DNA of 64,000 nucleotides from Mycolicibacterium hippocampi. Lineage in GTDB: Bacteria; Actinomycetota; Actinomycetes; Mycobacteriales; Mycobacteriaceae. This document shows positions 1 through 8,624 of this stretch, piece by piece; the first letter of the stretch is position 1, and each line of letters starts with the position of its first letter. The translations under genes and the position numbers were made by a program. The notes below the pieces were generated by a model, which did not search any database, was not told where the DNA came from, and saw nothing but the letters and a program-made list of their open reading frames with translations. Where the stretch lies: contig NZ_BLLB01000002.1 of NCBI RefSeq assembly GCF_010723735.1, forward strand, positions 1,550,001-1,614,000, given 5' to 3'.

Positions 1-365
1 GACTCGAACGGCAGCCGGGCGAACACCGGTCGCATCATCCCGGTGACGTGGGCCGACGCCTCGTTGCGGGTCATCACCTGCGGCTCGATTACCCGAAAGG
101 TTCTGCCGTAGCGGCGCATGGTGCCGCCACCGGCCGAGGTGACGTTCTTCAGCCAGTCGCGGTCGGGACCGTAGGTGAGCAGCACCGCCACCCCGTCGCG
201 GGTGCTGAACACCGTCAACGGTGTCCGGTAGTGCTTGCCCGACCGGCGTCCGACGTGCTCGAGGATTCCCATCGTGGGCGCCCAGCCGGCCCACATGCGT
301 TGGATCGGGTTGGTGACGTGGCGGTTGAACCGGGCCAGCCATTGCGGGAGTTGCATGAGGTCCAT
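1..365 (-). CDS. Deazaflavin (F420)-dependent nitroreductase family protein, 3' end cut off
   Basis: The minus-strand frame opens with ATG at 365 and runs off the left edge with no stop, so only about 121 N-terminal residues are visible. The translation starts MDLMQLPQWLARFNRH. It contains the GRRSGKHYRTPLTVF and DWLKNVTSAGG blocks typical of the split beta-barrel Ddn/nitroreductase family, whose members bind F420 and reduce varied substrates. The exact substrate cannot be told. The start codon is only 14 bases from that of the divergent gene at 380, which encodes a related family member, so the pair probably arose by inverted duplication or has misplaced starts. Family call is sure; function is inferred. 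Confidence 0.82.
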   Translation of the reverse strand, partial: MDLMQLPQWLARFNRHVTNPIQRMWAGWAPTMGILEHVGRRSGKHYRTPLTVFSTRDGVAVLLTYGPDRDWLKNVTSAGGGTMRRYGRTFRVIEPQVMTRNEASAHVTGMMRPVFARLPFE

Positions 366-379
366 CACACTCTTAGTCC

Positions 380-766
380 ATGGCGTATCTCAAGCCTCCC
401 TGGTTCGTGGCCACCGTGTTCAACAAGTTCGCGATGGCCACCGGGGTGGGCAACAGCGAGACCCTGACCGTCACGAAGCGGACCAGCGGACAACCGCAGC
501 AGATCCCGGTGGTGGTCCCAGAGGTCGACGGCGTCAAATACCTGGTGTCCACCCGCGGTGAATCCCAGTGGGTCAAGAACGTCCGTGCCGACCCGCACGT
601 CACGGTGGGCTCGGTGAAGTACCTGGCAGCCGAGGTGCCGGTGGAGAAGAGAGGACCTGTCCTGGCCGCGTACAAGCCCAAGGCCGGCAGGGTGGTCGAA
701 GGCTACTGGCGCAAGCTGCCCGAAGACGCCGATCACCCGGTCTTCGCTCTGACGCCCCTCGACTGA
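380..766 (+). CDS. Deazaflavin (F420)-dependent nitroreductase family protein
   Basis: A 128-residue protein beginning MAYLKPPWFVATVFNKFAM. It has the family blocks TVTKRTSGQPQQIPVV, YLVSTRGESQWVKNVRADP and a short C-terminal helix, matching the usual 120-150 residues of Ddn-like proteins. Such proteins are usually cytoplasmic or membrane-associated F420H2-dependent reductases; the true substrate is unknown. It reads away from the relative at 1-365. ATG 380 is preceded by no clear purine-rich ribosome site, so the mRNA may be nearly leaderless. It ends 52 bases before hemL. Confidence 0.85.
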   Translation: MAYLKPPWFVATVFNKFAMATGVGNSETLTVTKRTSGQPQQIPVVVPEVDGVKYLVSTRGESQWVKNVRADPHVTVGSVKYLAAEVPVEKRGPVLAAYKPKAGRVVEGYWRKLPEDADHPVFALTPLD

Positions 767-818
767 AACCACTACACCCTGTAGTTGACCCAGGGCGCCC
801 GGCTGGGACACTGGTGCC

Positions 819-2123
819 ATGAGCAGTACCGACCTGTCCGCGAAGCTGTTCGCCGACGCGTGTTCCGTGATACCCGGTGGGGTGAACTCCCCGGTGCGGG
901 CGTTCTCCTCGGTAGGTGGCACGCCGCGGTTCATCACCTCCGCCGCGGGCTGCTGGCTGACCGACGCCGACGGCAACCGCTACGTCGACCTGGTGTGCTC
1001 GTGGGGGCCGATGATCCTCGGCCACGCCCACCCCGCCGTGGTCGAGGCGGTACAGCGGGTGGCCGCCGACGGGTTGTCGTTCGGCGCCCCGACCCCGTCG
1101 GAGTCCGAGCTGGCCCGCGAGATCATCGGCCGGGTGGCCCCTGTGGAGATGCTGCGGCTGGTGAACTCGGGCACCGAGGCCACCATGAGCGCCATCCGGC
1201 TGGCCCGCGGCTACACCGGTCGCGCGAAGATCGTGAAGTTCTCCGGCTGCTACCACGGTCACAGCGACGCGTTGCTGGCCGACGCCGGATCCGGCGTCGC
1301 GACGCTGGGACTGCCGTCGTCGCCGGGCGTGACGGGCGCCGCCGCGGCCGACACGATCGTGCTGCCGTACAACAACATCCCTGCGCTGGAGGAGGTCTTC
1401 GACCGCATGGGCGACGAGATCGCCTGCGTCATCACCGAAGCCAGCCCCGGGAACATGGGTGTGGTGCCGCCCCAGCACGGGTTCAACGCCGAGCTGCGCC
1501 GCATCACCGCAGAGCATGGCGCGCTGCTCATCGTCGATGAGGTGATGACGGGCTTCCGGGTCAGCCGATCCGGTTGGTACGGGCTGGATCCGGTCGACGC
1601 CGACCTGTTCACGTTCGGCAAGGTGATGAGCGGCGGGCTGCCCGCCGCGGCGTTCGGCGGCAAGGCCGACGTGATGGCCAGGCTCGCCCCGCTCGGCCCG
1701 GTGTACCAGGCGGGCACGCTGTCGGGGAACCCGGTCGCGATGGCTGCCGGGCTGGCCACGCTGCACGCCGCGGACGACGCCGTCTACGCCACCCTCGACA
1801 CCAACGCCGACCGACTGGCCGCACTGATCAGCGGTGCCCTCACCGAGGCCGGCGTCGCGCACCAGATCCCCCGGGCCGGCAACATGTTCAGCTTGTTCTT
1901 CGGCGAAGAGCCGGTCACGGATTTCGCCACGGCCAAAGCCACCCAGACGTGGCGTTTCCCGGCGTTCTTCCACGGCCTGCTCGATGCGGGCGTCTACCCC
2001 CCGCCCAGCGCTTACGAGGCCTGGTTCGTCTCGACCGCGCTGGACGACGACGCCTTCGACCGGATCGCGGCGGCCCTGCCCGATGCGGCACGTGCCGCGG
2101 CCCGCGCTTCGGAGCCGGCATGA
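819..2123 (+). CDS. hemL: Glutamate-1-semialdehyde 2,1-aminomutase
   Basis: This PLP enzyme converts glutamate-1-semialdehyde to 5-aminolevulinate in the C5 route of tetrapyrrole synthesis, in the cytoplasm. The 434 residues match family length. Visible marks are the N-terminal [13 protein letters not shown], the [15 protein letters not shown] phosphate-binding region near residue 117, the VDEVMTGFR aspartate (about 240) that contacts PLP nitrogen, and the Schiff-base lysine in FGKVMSGG (about 268). ATG 819 gives the family N-terminus. The stop overlaps the next start (ATGA at 2120), so it is co-translated with the phosphatase and the cytochrome c genes. The order equals Rv0524-Rv0529 of M. 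tuberculosis. Confidence 0.97.
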   Translation: MSSTDLSAKLFADACSVIPGGVNSPVRAFSSVGGTPRFITSAAGCWLTDADGNRYVDLVCSWGPMILGHAHPAVVEAVQRVAADGLSFGAPTPSESELAREIIGRVAPVEMLRLVNSGTEATMSAIRLARGYTGRAKIVKFSGCYHGHSDALLADAGSGVATLGLPSSPGVTGAAAADTIVLPYNNIPALEEVFDRMGDEIACVITEASPGNMGVVPPQHGFNAELRRITAEHGALLIVDEVMTGFRVSRSGWYGLDPVDADLFTFGKVMSGGLPAAAFGGKADVMARLAPLGPVYQAGTLSGNPVAMAAGLATLHAADDAVYATLDTNADRLAALISGALTEAGVAHQIPRAGNMFSLFFGEEPVTDFATAKATQTWRFPAFFHGLLDAGVYPPPSAYEAWFVSTALDDDAFDRIAAALPDAARAAARASEPA

Positions 2124-2731
2124 CCCAGACGAAGACCGTGGTGCACGTCATGCGCCACGGCGAGGTGCACAACCCCGAACAGATCCTCTACGGCCGGTTG
2201 CCCGACTATCACCTCTCCGAACGGGGCCGGGCACAGGCCCAGGCGGTAGCCGAGTGGCTGGCCCACCGCGACATCACCCACGTGGTCGCCTCGCCGCTGG
2301 AACGTGCCCAGGAGACCGCGGCGCCGATCGCCGCCCGGCACGGGTTGTCGATCAACACCGACGACGAGCTCATCGAGTCGGCGAACGTCTTTCAGGGCGA
2401 GCGGGTCTCGCCCGGCGACGGGGCGTTGCGCAACCCGCGCAACTGGTGGCACCTACGCGACCCGCGCACCCCGTCGTGGGGGGAGCCCTACACCGAGATC
2501 GCAGAGCGGATGATGCGGGCGCTGCATCGCGCCCGCGCCGATGCCGCCGGCCATGAAGGCGTGTGCGTCAGCCACCAGCTGCCGGTCGAGACGCTGCGCC
2601 GCGCGATGACCGACAAAGCGCTGCATCACTTTCCAACCAGGCGGATGTGCAACCTGGCCTCGGTCACGTCGTTCTACTTCCACGACGACGAGTGCGTGGG
2701 CTGGGGATACGCGGAGTTGGCCGGGAAGTGA
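2120..2731 (+). CDS. Histidine phosphatase (phosphoglycerate mutase-like) family protein
   Basis: A 203-residue protein with the catalytic RHG motif near the N-terminus ([15 protein letters not shown]). A second conserved block, [16 protein letters not shown], carries the phosphate-binding arginine, and a later histidine lies in [12 protein letters not shown]. It belongs to the branch-2-like phosphatase/mutase group, probably a cytoplasmic phosphatase of unknown substrate. The start is ATG 2120 inside the hemL stop; a longer open frame reaches back into hemL but has no family similarity. Its stop overlaps the following GTG by 4 bases. It corresponds to Rv0525. Confidence 0.92.
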   Translation: MTQTKTVVHVMRHGEVHNPEQILYGRLPDYHLSERGRAQAQAVAEWLAHRDITHVVASPLERAQETAAPIAARHGLSINTDDELIESANVFQGERVSPGDGALRNPRNWWHLRDPRTPSWGEPYTEIAERMMRALHRARADAAGHEGVCVSHQLPVETLRRAMTDKALHHFPTRRMCNLASVTSFYFHDDECVGWGYAELAGK

Positions 2732-3345
2732 GGCCGTCGGTGCACCGGGTCGGGCGGGTGGTCACGCTCATGCTGAGCGTGGCCGTGCTCGGGCTCACCG
2801 GATGCTCCACCGGCAGTGACGCCGTCGCCCAGGGCGGCACGTTCGAGTTCGTCGCCCCGGGTGGCAAGACCGACATCGTCTACGACCCGCCGGTGAGCCG
2901 AGGCCGACCCGGGCCGCTGGCCGGCCCGGACCTGATGGACACCGACAAGACCCTGTCGTTGTCCGACTTCGCCGGCAAGGTGGTCGTGATCAACGTCTGG
3001 GGGCAGTGGTGCGGGCCGTGCCGCACCGAGATCACCGAGCTGCAACAGGTCTACGAGGCGACCCGCGACCAGGGGGTGGCGTTCCTGGGGATCGACGTGC
3101 GGGACAACAACATCGACGCTCCCCGCGACTTCATCATCGACCGGGGCGTGACGTTCCCGTCGATCTACGACCCGGCGATGCGCACCATGATCGCATTCGG
3201 CGGCCGCTACCCGACGACGGTCATCCCGTCGACGATCGTCCTGGACCGCGAGCACCGGGTGGCCGCGGTGTTCCTACGGGAACTGCTCGCCGAGGACCTG
3301 CAGCCGGTGGTCGAGCGGCTGGCGGCAGAGACCCCCCAGCCATGA
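2728..3345 (+). CDS. TlpA/ResA-like thiol-disulfide oxidoreductase lipoprotein
   Basis: A 205-residue exported thioredoxin-fold protein. GTG 2728 overlaps the previous stop and gives a signal sequence ending in lipobox LTGC, with lipidated Cys about residue 26. The redox centre is WGQWCGPCRTE (Cys 95 and 98), and the cis-proline region is RYPTTVIPSTIVLD. In the family this protein reduces the haem-binding cysteines of apocytochrome c outside the membrane, taking electrons from CcdA. It directly precedes ccdA with an ATGA overlap, which fits that role. Equivalent to Rv0526. Confidence 0.94.
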   Translation: MRPSVHRVGRVVTLMLSVAVLGLTGCSTGSDAVAQGGTFEFVAPGGKTDIVYDPPVSRGRPGPLAGPDLMDTDKTLSLSDFAGKVVVINVWGQWCGPCRTEITELQQVYEATRDQGVAFLGIDVRDNNIDAPRDFIIDRGVTFPSIYDPAMRTMIAFGGRYPTTVIPSTIVLDREHRVAAVFLRELLAEDLQPVVERLAAETPQP

Positions 3346-4139
3346 ACCTCGATCAGATCGGTGAGCTGACGGCCAGTGGTCCGCTGTTGCTGGCGCTGTC
3401 GGTCAGCGTGCTGGCGGGCCTGGTGTCGTTCGCCTCGCCGTGTGTGATCCCGCTGGTTCCCGGATACCTGTCGTATCTGGCCGCGGTGGTGGGCGTCGAC
3501 CCGGAACCGGCGACGGGTGCCGGCGCGCCCGGGACGCTGGCGCTGCGCGGCGCGAAGCTGCGCGTGGCCGGGGCGGCGGCGCTTTTTGTCGGCGGTTTCA
3601 CGGTGGTCTTCGTGCTCGGCACTGTCGCGGTGCTGGGGATGACGACCACGCTGATCACCAACCAGCTTCTGCTGCAACGCATCGGCGGGGTGATCACGAT
3701 CCTGATGGGCCTGGTGTTCATCGGTCTGGTGCCGGTGCTGCAGCGAGACACCCGGTTCACCCCGAGGCGGATCTCCACGCTCGGCGGAGCCCCGCTGCTC
3801 GGTGCGGTGTTCGCGCTGGGGTGGACTCCGTGCCTGGGGCCGACGCTGACCGGGGTGATCGCAGTGGCCTCGGCGACCGAGGGCAGCAATGTGGCGCGTG
3901 GTGTGGTGCTCGTCGTCGCCTACTGCCTCGGCCTGGGAATCCCGTTCGTGCTGCTGGCGTTCGGCTCGGCGCGTGCCGTCGCCGGGCTCGGCTGGCTGCG
4001 CCGCCACACCCGCACCATCCAGATCTTCGGGGGCGTGCTGCTGATCGCAGTGGGCATCGCTCTGACGACCGGCTTGTGGAACGAGTTCGTGTCGTGGGTG
4101 CGCGACGCGTTCGTCAGCGACGTCAGGCTCCCGATCTGA
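3342..4139 (+). CDS. ccdA: Cytochrome c biogenesis protein CcdA
   Basis: A 265-residue membrane protein with about six hydrophobic segments. It passes electrons from cytoplasmic thioredoxin across the membrane to the exported TlpA-like partner. The conserved pair of membrane cysteines is visible in SFASPCVIPLVPG (Cys 34) and GWTPCLGPTL. ATG 3342 overlaps the upstream stop; the stop overlaps the resB start (TGATG). The longer upstream open frame is out-of-family sequence and was discarded. Equivalent to Rv0527. Confidence 0.95.
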   Translation: MNLDQIGELTASGPLLLALSVSVLAGLVSFASPCVIPLVPGYLSYLAAVVGVDPEPATGAGAPGTLALRGAKLRVAGAAALFVGGFTVVFVLGTVAVLGMTTTLITNQLLLQRIGGVITILMGLVFIGLVPVLQRDTRFTPRRISTLGGAPLLGAVFALGWTPCLGPTLTGVIAVASATEGSNVARGVVLVVAYCLGLGIPFVLLAFGSARAVAGLGWLRRHTRTIQIFGGVLLIAVGIALTTGLWNEFVSWVRDAFVSDVRLPI

Positions 4140-5818
4140 TGGCCGCTCCGCCCCCCACTGCGCGAGCAGACACAAAGTCGCGCGATGTTCGCCCAAATCG
4201 CGCGAGTTCGCGTCTGCTCGCGTTGATCCGCAACACCTGGCGCACCCTGACCTCGATGGGCACCGCGCTGGTGCTGCTGTTCCTGCTGGCGCTCGCGGCG
4301 ATCCCCGGAGCGCTGCTGCCGCAGCGCAACCTCAACGCGACCAAGGTCGCCGAGTACATCGCCGCGAACCCGACCATCGGGCCCTGGCTGGACCGCGTCC
4401 AGGCGTTCGACGTGTTCTCCAGCTTCTGGTTCACCGCGATCTACGTGCTGCTGTTCATCTCGCTGGTGGGTTGTCTGACCCCGCGCCTGTTCGAGCATTT
4501 CCGCAGCATGCGTGCCAACCCGGTGCCGGCGCCGCGCAATCTGGGTCGGCTGCCCAAGTATCACAGCGCCGCGGTCCCGGGAGACGTGACCGCGGTGGCG
4601 ACGGCGGTCGACGAACGGCTGCGTGGGTGGCGTCGCATCACCCGTCGTACCGGGGACGGCGAGACCACCGAAATCGCGGAAATTTCAGCGGAGAAGGGAT
4701 ACCTGCGCGAGTTCGGCAACATCGTCTTCCACTTCTCGCTGCTCGGTCTGCTCGTCGCGATCGCCGCGGGCAAGTTGTTCAGTTACGAGGGCAACGTCAT
4801 CGTCATCGCCGACGGCGGGCCAGGATTCTGCACGGCATCACCCGCCGCGTTCGACTCGTTCCGGGCGGGAAATACCGTCGACGGGACCTCGCTGTATCCG
4901 ATGTGTGTGCGGGTCAACGACTTCGAAGCGACCTATCTGCCGAACGGGCAGGCGGTGTCGTTCCAGGCAGACATCGACTACCAGGCCGGCGACAACCTCG
5001 ACACCGGCACCTGGCAGTCGTACCTGCTGAAGGTCAACGAGCCGTTGCGCGTCGGTGGCGACCGGGTCTACCTGCAGGGCCACGGCTACGCCCCCACGTT
5101 CACCGTGACGTTCCCCGACGGTCAGACCCGCACCCAGACGCTGCAGTGGCGGCCCGACGACCAGATCACGTTCCTGTCTTCGGGAGCGATGCGCTTCGAT
5201 CCGCCCGGCGGCACCTACGACGACGAACGTGAGCGACGCAGCAACCAGCTCGCGATCCAGGGGCTGTTCGCGCCGACCGGAGAGCTCGACGGCACCCTGC
5301 TGTCGTCCAGCTTTCCCGCGCTGAACGACCCCGCGGTGGCGATCGACGTCTACAAGGGTGACACCGGGCTGGACACCGGCCGCCCGCAGTCGCTGTTCTC
5401 GCTGGACCCGCGGATGATCGGCCAGGGCCGGCTGGACAAGGTCGCGCGGGTCAACCTGCGCGCCGGCGAGGACACCCGCCTCGACGACGGCACCGTGGTG
5501 CGGTTCGACGGCGCGACCCCGTTCGTCAACCTGCAGGTGTCCCACGATCCGGCCCAGATCTGGGTGTTGGTGTTCGCGATGACGATGATGGCCGGGCTGC
5601 TGGTGTCGTTGATCGTGCGGCGACGACGCGTCTGGGTGCGGTTGTCGCCGGGGGCTGGGTCCGACCGCGAGGGTACCGTGAACGTCGAGCTGGGCGGCCT
5701 GGCCCGCACCGACAACTCCGGCTGGGGTGACGAGTTCGAGCGGCTGACGGCGCGGCTGCTCGCCGGAAGCGAGACCGGCGCGCCGGTTGGTGAAGACAAG
5801 AAGGCGGATCGTCCATGA
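4139..5818 (+). CDS. resB: Cytochrome c biogenesis protein ResB
   Basis: A 559-residue ResB/Ccs1 protein, half of the system II haem-delivery and ligation complex (partner CcsB, next gene). Family sequence begins near RNTWRTLTSMGTALVLL (about residue 31). Three N-terminal membrane segments, a long exported domain and a final membrane segment (VLVFAMTMMAGLLVSLIV, about 480) follow. ATG 4139 overlaps the ccdA stop. Residues about 8-28 are encoded by a large palindrome (4161-4222) and look unlike the M. tuberculosis N-terminus, so this stretch was probably gained by insertion. The stop overlaps ccsB by 4 bases. Confidence 0.94.
   Translation: MAAPPPTARADTKSRDVRPNRASSRLLALIRNTWRTLTSMGTALVLLFLLALAAIPGALLPQRNLNATKVAEYIAANPTIGPWLDRVQAFDVFSSFWFTAIYVLLFISLVGCLTPRLFEHFRSMRANPVPAPRNLGRLPKYHSAAVPGDVTAVATAVDERLRGWRRITRRTGDGETTEIAEISAEKGYLREFGNIVFHFSLLGLLVAIAAGKLFSYEGNVIVIADGGPGFCTASPAAFDSFRAGNTVDGTSLYPMCVRVNDFEATYLPNGQAVSFQADIDYQAGDNLDTGTWQSYLLKVNEPLRVGGDRVYLQGHGYAPTFTVTFPDGQTRTQTLQWRPDDQITFLSSGAMRFDPPGGTYDDERERRSNQLAIQGLFAPTGELDGTLLSSSFPALNDPAVAIDVYKGDTGLDTGRPQSLFSLDPRMIGQGRLDKVARVNLRAGEDTRLDDGTVVRFDGATPFVNLQVSHDPAQIWVLVFAMTMMAGLLVSLIVRRRRVWVRLSPGAGSDREGTVNVELGGLARTDNSGWGDEFERLTARLLAGSETGAPVGEDKKADRP
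4161..4222. repeat. Large palindrome within the 5' part of resB
   Basis: Arms 4161-4186 and 4197-4222 pair over 26 positions with 3 mismatches around a 10-base loop. The outer 11 bases (CGCGAGCAGAC) pair perfectly. The 15 bases CGCCCAAATCGCGCG at 4190-4204 recur exactly at 14116-14130, in another palindrome. Its form resembles an intergenic REP-like hairpin, yet it lies in the resB reading frame just after the start. Confidence 0.8.
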
Positions 5819-6801
5819 ATTCCACAGATATCGACCTCGGGCTGGCCCGTTACTCGGACTGGGCGTTCACGTCGTCGGTACTGGTGCTGGTCGTCGCCCT
5901 GCTGTTGCTGGCTGTCGAGTTGGCCTACAGCGGTAGCCGCAAGGTCGAGACCCGGGAACTGGTCGGTGCCGGTGTCTCGGAGACGGTCGCGGTCAACAGC
6001 GCCACTCCCGGGGTGGTGGCCGACACGCCGCGGCGGTCGCTGGACGAACGTGTCGGCTCGGCCGGGCTGGCGCTGATCTACGTCGGGACCGCGCTGCTGC
6101 TGGCGTGCATCGTGTTGCGGGGTCTGTCCACCGCGCGGGTGCCGTGGGGCAACATGTACGAGTTCATCAACCTCACCAGTTTCTGTGGCCTGGTGGCCGC
6201 GGCGGTGGTGTTGCGCCGGCCGCAGTACCGGTCGCTGTGGGTGTTCGTCCTGGTCCCGGTGCTGATCCTGCTCACCGTGTCGGGTCGCTGGCTGTACTCA
6301 CACGCCGCTCCGGTGATGCCCGCTCTGCAGTCCTATTGGCTGCCGATCCACGTGTCGGTGGTCAGCCTGGGATCCGGGGTGTTCCTGGTCGCCGGCGTGG
6401 CCAGTGTGTTGTTCCTGCTCAAGATGTCGCGGCTGGGCGAGCCGGATCGGCCCGGCGTGGTCGCCCGCGTCGTGCAGCGACTCCCGGACGCCCAGATCCT
6501 GGACAGGATTGCTTACCGCACAACGATCTTCGCGTTCCCGGTGTTCGGCTTCGGGGTGATCTTCGGCGCGATCTGGGCCGAGGAGGCGTGGGGTCGGTAC
6601 TGGGGCTGGGATCCCAAGGAGACGGTCTCGTTCATCGCGTGGGTGATCTATGCGGCCTATCTGCACGCCCGCTCGACAGCGGGCTGGCGGGACCGTAAAG
6701 CCGCGTGGATCAACGTCGCCGGCTTCGTGGCGATGGTCTTCAACCTGTTCTTCATCAACTTGGTGACTGTCGGGCTGCATTCGTACGCTGGCGTCGGCTG
6801 A
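5815..6801 (+). CDS. ccsB: Cytochrome c biogenesis protein CcsB/ResC (haem handling)
   Basis: A 328-residue polytopic membrane protein of the CcsA/CcmC/CcmF haem-handling superfamily. The tryptophan-rich WWD-type motif reads WGRYWGWDPKETVSF (from about residue 259). Conserved flanking histidines are seen in LPIHVSVV, AYLHARS and TVGLHSYAG. With ResB it carries haem to apocytochrome c and attaches it to CXXCH sites. Between the first and second membrane segments lies a roughly 45-residue non-conserved loop. ATG 5815 overlaps the resB stop. Equivalent to Rv0529. Confidence 0.95.
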   Translation: MNSTDIDLGLARYSDWAFTSSVLVLVVALLLLAVELAYSGSRKVETRELVGAGVSETVAVNSATPGVVADTPRRSLDERVGSAGLALIYVGTALLLACIVLRGLSTARVPWGNMYEFINLTSFCGLVAAAVVLRRPQYRSLWVFVLVPVLILLTVSGRWLYSHAAPVMPALQSYWLPIHVSVVSLGSGVFLVAGVASVLFLLKMSRLGEPDRPGVVARVVQRLPDAQILDRIAYRTTIFAFPVFGFGVIFGAIWAEEAWGRYWGWDPKETVSFIAWVIYAAYLHARSTAGWRDRKAAWINVAGFVAMVFNLFFINLVTVGLHSYAGVG

Positions 6802-6845
6802 GCCGACAAGAGAGCTGTTCGTCAGGAGAGGGAGGAGAGGGATCG

Positions 6846-7967
6846 TTGTCTGACCTGCCGGGTGGTTTTCGGGCACAGCAACGGTTCATCGACCCGGCGG
6901 CTGCCGTGCCCGCGGAGTGGACGGCCCCGACCCCGCCCCACGGAACGCCGCCGGTCGTCGCTGCCAGCCAGCCCGAGCAGGCAACGCCCGACCCGGCAGC
7001 GCCCGATCCGCCGCCGTATCTCGACCTGTCGACGGTCGCGCTGCTCGGCAAGCCGAGGCGCGCGCCGTCGGCGGGCTGGCGCAGGTGGGTGTACTGGGCT
7101 TCGGCCCGGCTGATCAACCTGGGTGAGAGCCCGAAGGTGCTTCGCCACGACACCCTGGTCGCGCAGGTGCAGCGTCCGCTGCGCGGGTGCTACCGGATCG
7201 CGCTGCTCTCCCAGAAGGGCGGCGTCGGCAAGACGACCATCACCGCGACGCTGGGCGCCACGTTCGCCACCAACCGCGGGGACCGGGTGATCGCGGTGGA
7301 CGCCAACCCCGACCGGGGCACGCTGAGCCAGAAGGTGCCGCTCGAGACCCCGGCCACCGTGCGTCACCTGCTGCGCGATGCGGAGGGGATCGTCGCCTAC
7401 AGCGACGTCCGCCGCTACACCTCCCAGGGCCCGAGCAGGCTGGAGGTCCTCGCGTCCGAAACCGATCCCGCGGTGTCCGAGGCGTTCAGCTCGGACGACT
7501 ATCACCGCACGCTGTCGGTGCTGGAGCGCTTCTACAGCCTGGTGCTCACCGACTGCGGTACCGGCATGCTGCATTCGGCGATGTCGGCGGTGATCGACAA
7601 AGCCGACGTGCTGGTGGTGATCAGCTCCGGCTCGGTGGACGGCGCGCGCAGCGCATCGGCGACACTGGACTGGCTGGACGCCCACGGCTACGAGGACATG
7701 GTCAGCAACTCGATCGCCGTCATCAACGGAGTGCGGCCGCGCTCGGGCAGGGGCACGAAGGTTGACCTCGCCAAGGTCGTGGATCACTTCGCGCGGCGCT
7801 GCCGGTCGGTATGTCAGGTGCCGTTCGACCCGCACCTGGAAGAGGGGGCCGAGATCAGCCTGGACCGGCTGCGGCCGCAGACCAGGGAGTCCCTGATCGA
7901 ACTGGCCGCGTCGGTGGCACAAGGCTTTCCGGGTGCGCGCCGACAGGGCGACCCAGCCGTCGACTAG
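6846..7967 (+). CDS. MinD/ParA-like P-loop ATPase
   Basis: A 373-residue protein with a proline-rich N-terminal region of about 110 residues and a deviant Walker A motif SQKGGVGKTTITATL, typical of the SIMIBI/MinD class, followed by DANPDRGTLSQ and LTDCGTGM. TTG 6846 is chosen because a strong purine tract (ggagagggaggagaggga, 6825-6842) sits just upstream and the frame then starts SDLPGGFRAQQRF. It follows ccsB by 44 bases and corresponds to Rv0530. Family members use ATP-driven dimerisation to place or move partners. Its link to cytochrome maturation is contextual only. Confidence 0.88.
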   Translation: MSDLPGGFRAQQRFIDPAAAVPAEWTAPTPPHGTPPVVAASQPEQATPDPAAPDPPPYLDLSTVALLGKPRRAPSAGWRRWVYWASARLINLGESPKVLRHDTLVAQVQRPLRGCYRIALLSQKGGVGKTTITATLGATFATNRGDRVIAVDANPDRGTLSQKVPLETPATVRHLLRDAEGIVAYSDVRRYTSQGPSRLEVLASETDPAVSEAFSSDDYHRTLSVLERFYSLVLTDCGTGMLHSAMSAVIDKADVLVVISSGSVDGARSASATLDWLDAHGYEDMVSNSIAVINGVRPRSGRGTKVDLAKVVDHFARRCRSVCQVPFDPHLEEGAEISLDRLRPQTRESLIELAASVAQGFPGARRQGDPAVD

Positions 7968-7982
7968 GTCTGCAGTGCGCGG

Positions 7983-8147
7983 TCAGGACCGCGGTTGGTC
8001 GTCTCGCGGATTGATCCGCCGCAGGAAATCCGGATCGTCGTCCGGTCCGATCACCCGGGTGCGCGGTCGATTCGCAGCCATCCGGGTAACCCGCCATCCG
8101 ACGTAGACCAGTGCGGCCAAGACGATCAACAGGAGCAAATAAGCCAC
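7983..8147 (-). CDS. Small single-span membrane protein (Rv0530A-like)
   Basis: A 54-residue reading frame starting GTG 8147. It begins MAYLLLLIVLAALVYVGWR, one hydrophobic helix, then a basic linker and an acidic tail DDDPDFLRRINPRDD. A very strong ribosome site (aggaaggaggtttta) ends a few bases before the start, which is the best support. It is tail-to-tail with the MinD-like gene and divergent from the DUF4229 gene at 8196. Function unknown; the tail suggests a small anchored adaptor facing the cytoplasm. Confidence 0.8.
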   Translation of the reverse strand: MAYLLLLIVLAALVYVGWRVTRMAANRPRTRVIGPDDDPDFLRRINPRDDQPRS

Positions 8148-8195
8148 CTAAAACCTCCTTCCTGTCAATATACGCGTCATGGGTAGGCTCGGTCC

Positions 8196-8528
8196 GTGTC
8201 TGACGGACCCCGGAGATCCCGCCTGCTGCTCGACGTGCTCGCCTACGTCGCGGCCCGCCTCGTCCTCGTCGTCGTCACGACGCTGGTGATCATCGGGGTC
8301 GGACGTCTGTTCGGGGTGCAGGATTTCCCGGTGGTGGTGGCGTTGCTTTTTGCCATCGTGATCGCGCTGCCGCTGGGCATCTGGCTGTTCACCCCGCTGC
8401 GGCGGCGCGCCACCGAAAGCATCGCGACATGGGACGAGCGACGCCGCCGCGACCGCGAACAGCTGCAGGCCCGGCTGCGCGGTGACGTCGCACCCGAAGA
8501 CCCGACCCTCGATTCTCGAGAGGGCTGA
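8196..8528 (+). CDS. DUF4229 family small membrane protein
   Basis: A 110-residue protein beginning with GTG 8196. Two hydrophobic segments (about residues 13-35 and 42-64) are followed by a charged Arg-rich tail, TWDERRRRDREQLQARL, likely helical and cytoplasmic. Length and layout match DUF4229 actinobacterial membrane proteins and Rv0531. No enzymatic motif is present. It stands 48 bases from the divergent 54-residue membrane protein, so the two promoters share a short region. Confidence 0.82.
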   Translation: MSDGPRRSRLLLDVLAYVAARLVLVVVTTLVIIGVGRLFGVQDFPVVVALLFAIVIALPLGIWLFTPLRRRATESIATWDERRRRDREQLQARLRGDVAPEDPTLDSREG

Positions 8529-8624
8529 AGGCCCGCCGGCCAGAATTCTTTCGAACCTATTACGGATTCTCCGCGGCAGGCGTGTGCTGCTTAGCTGAGA
8601 CCGCAACGGGGTAACCGCTGTCAC

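Noticed and set aside
600..1973. 457-residue minus-strand open frame
   Set aside because: It lies antisense to hemL, is Arg/Gly/His-rich without family motifs, and is a GC-codon shadow.
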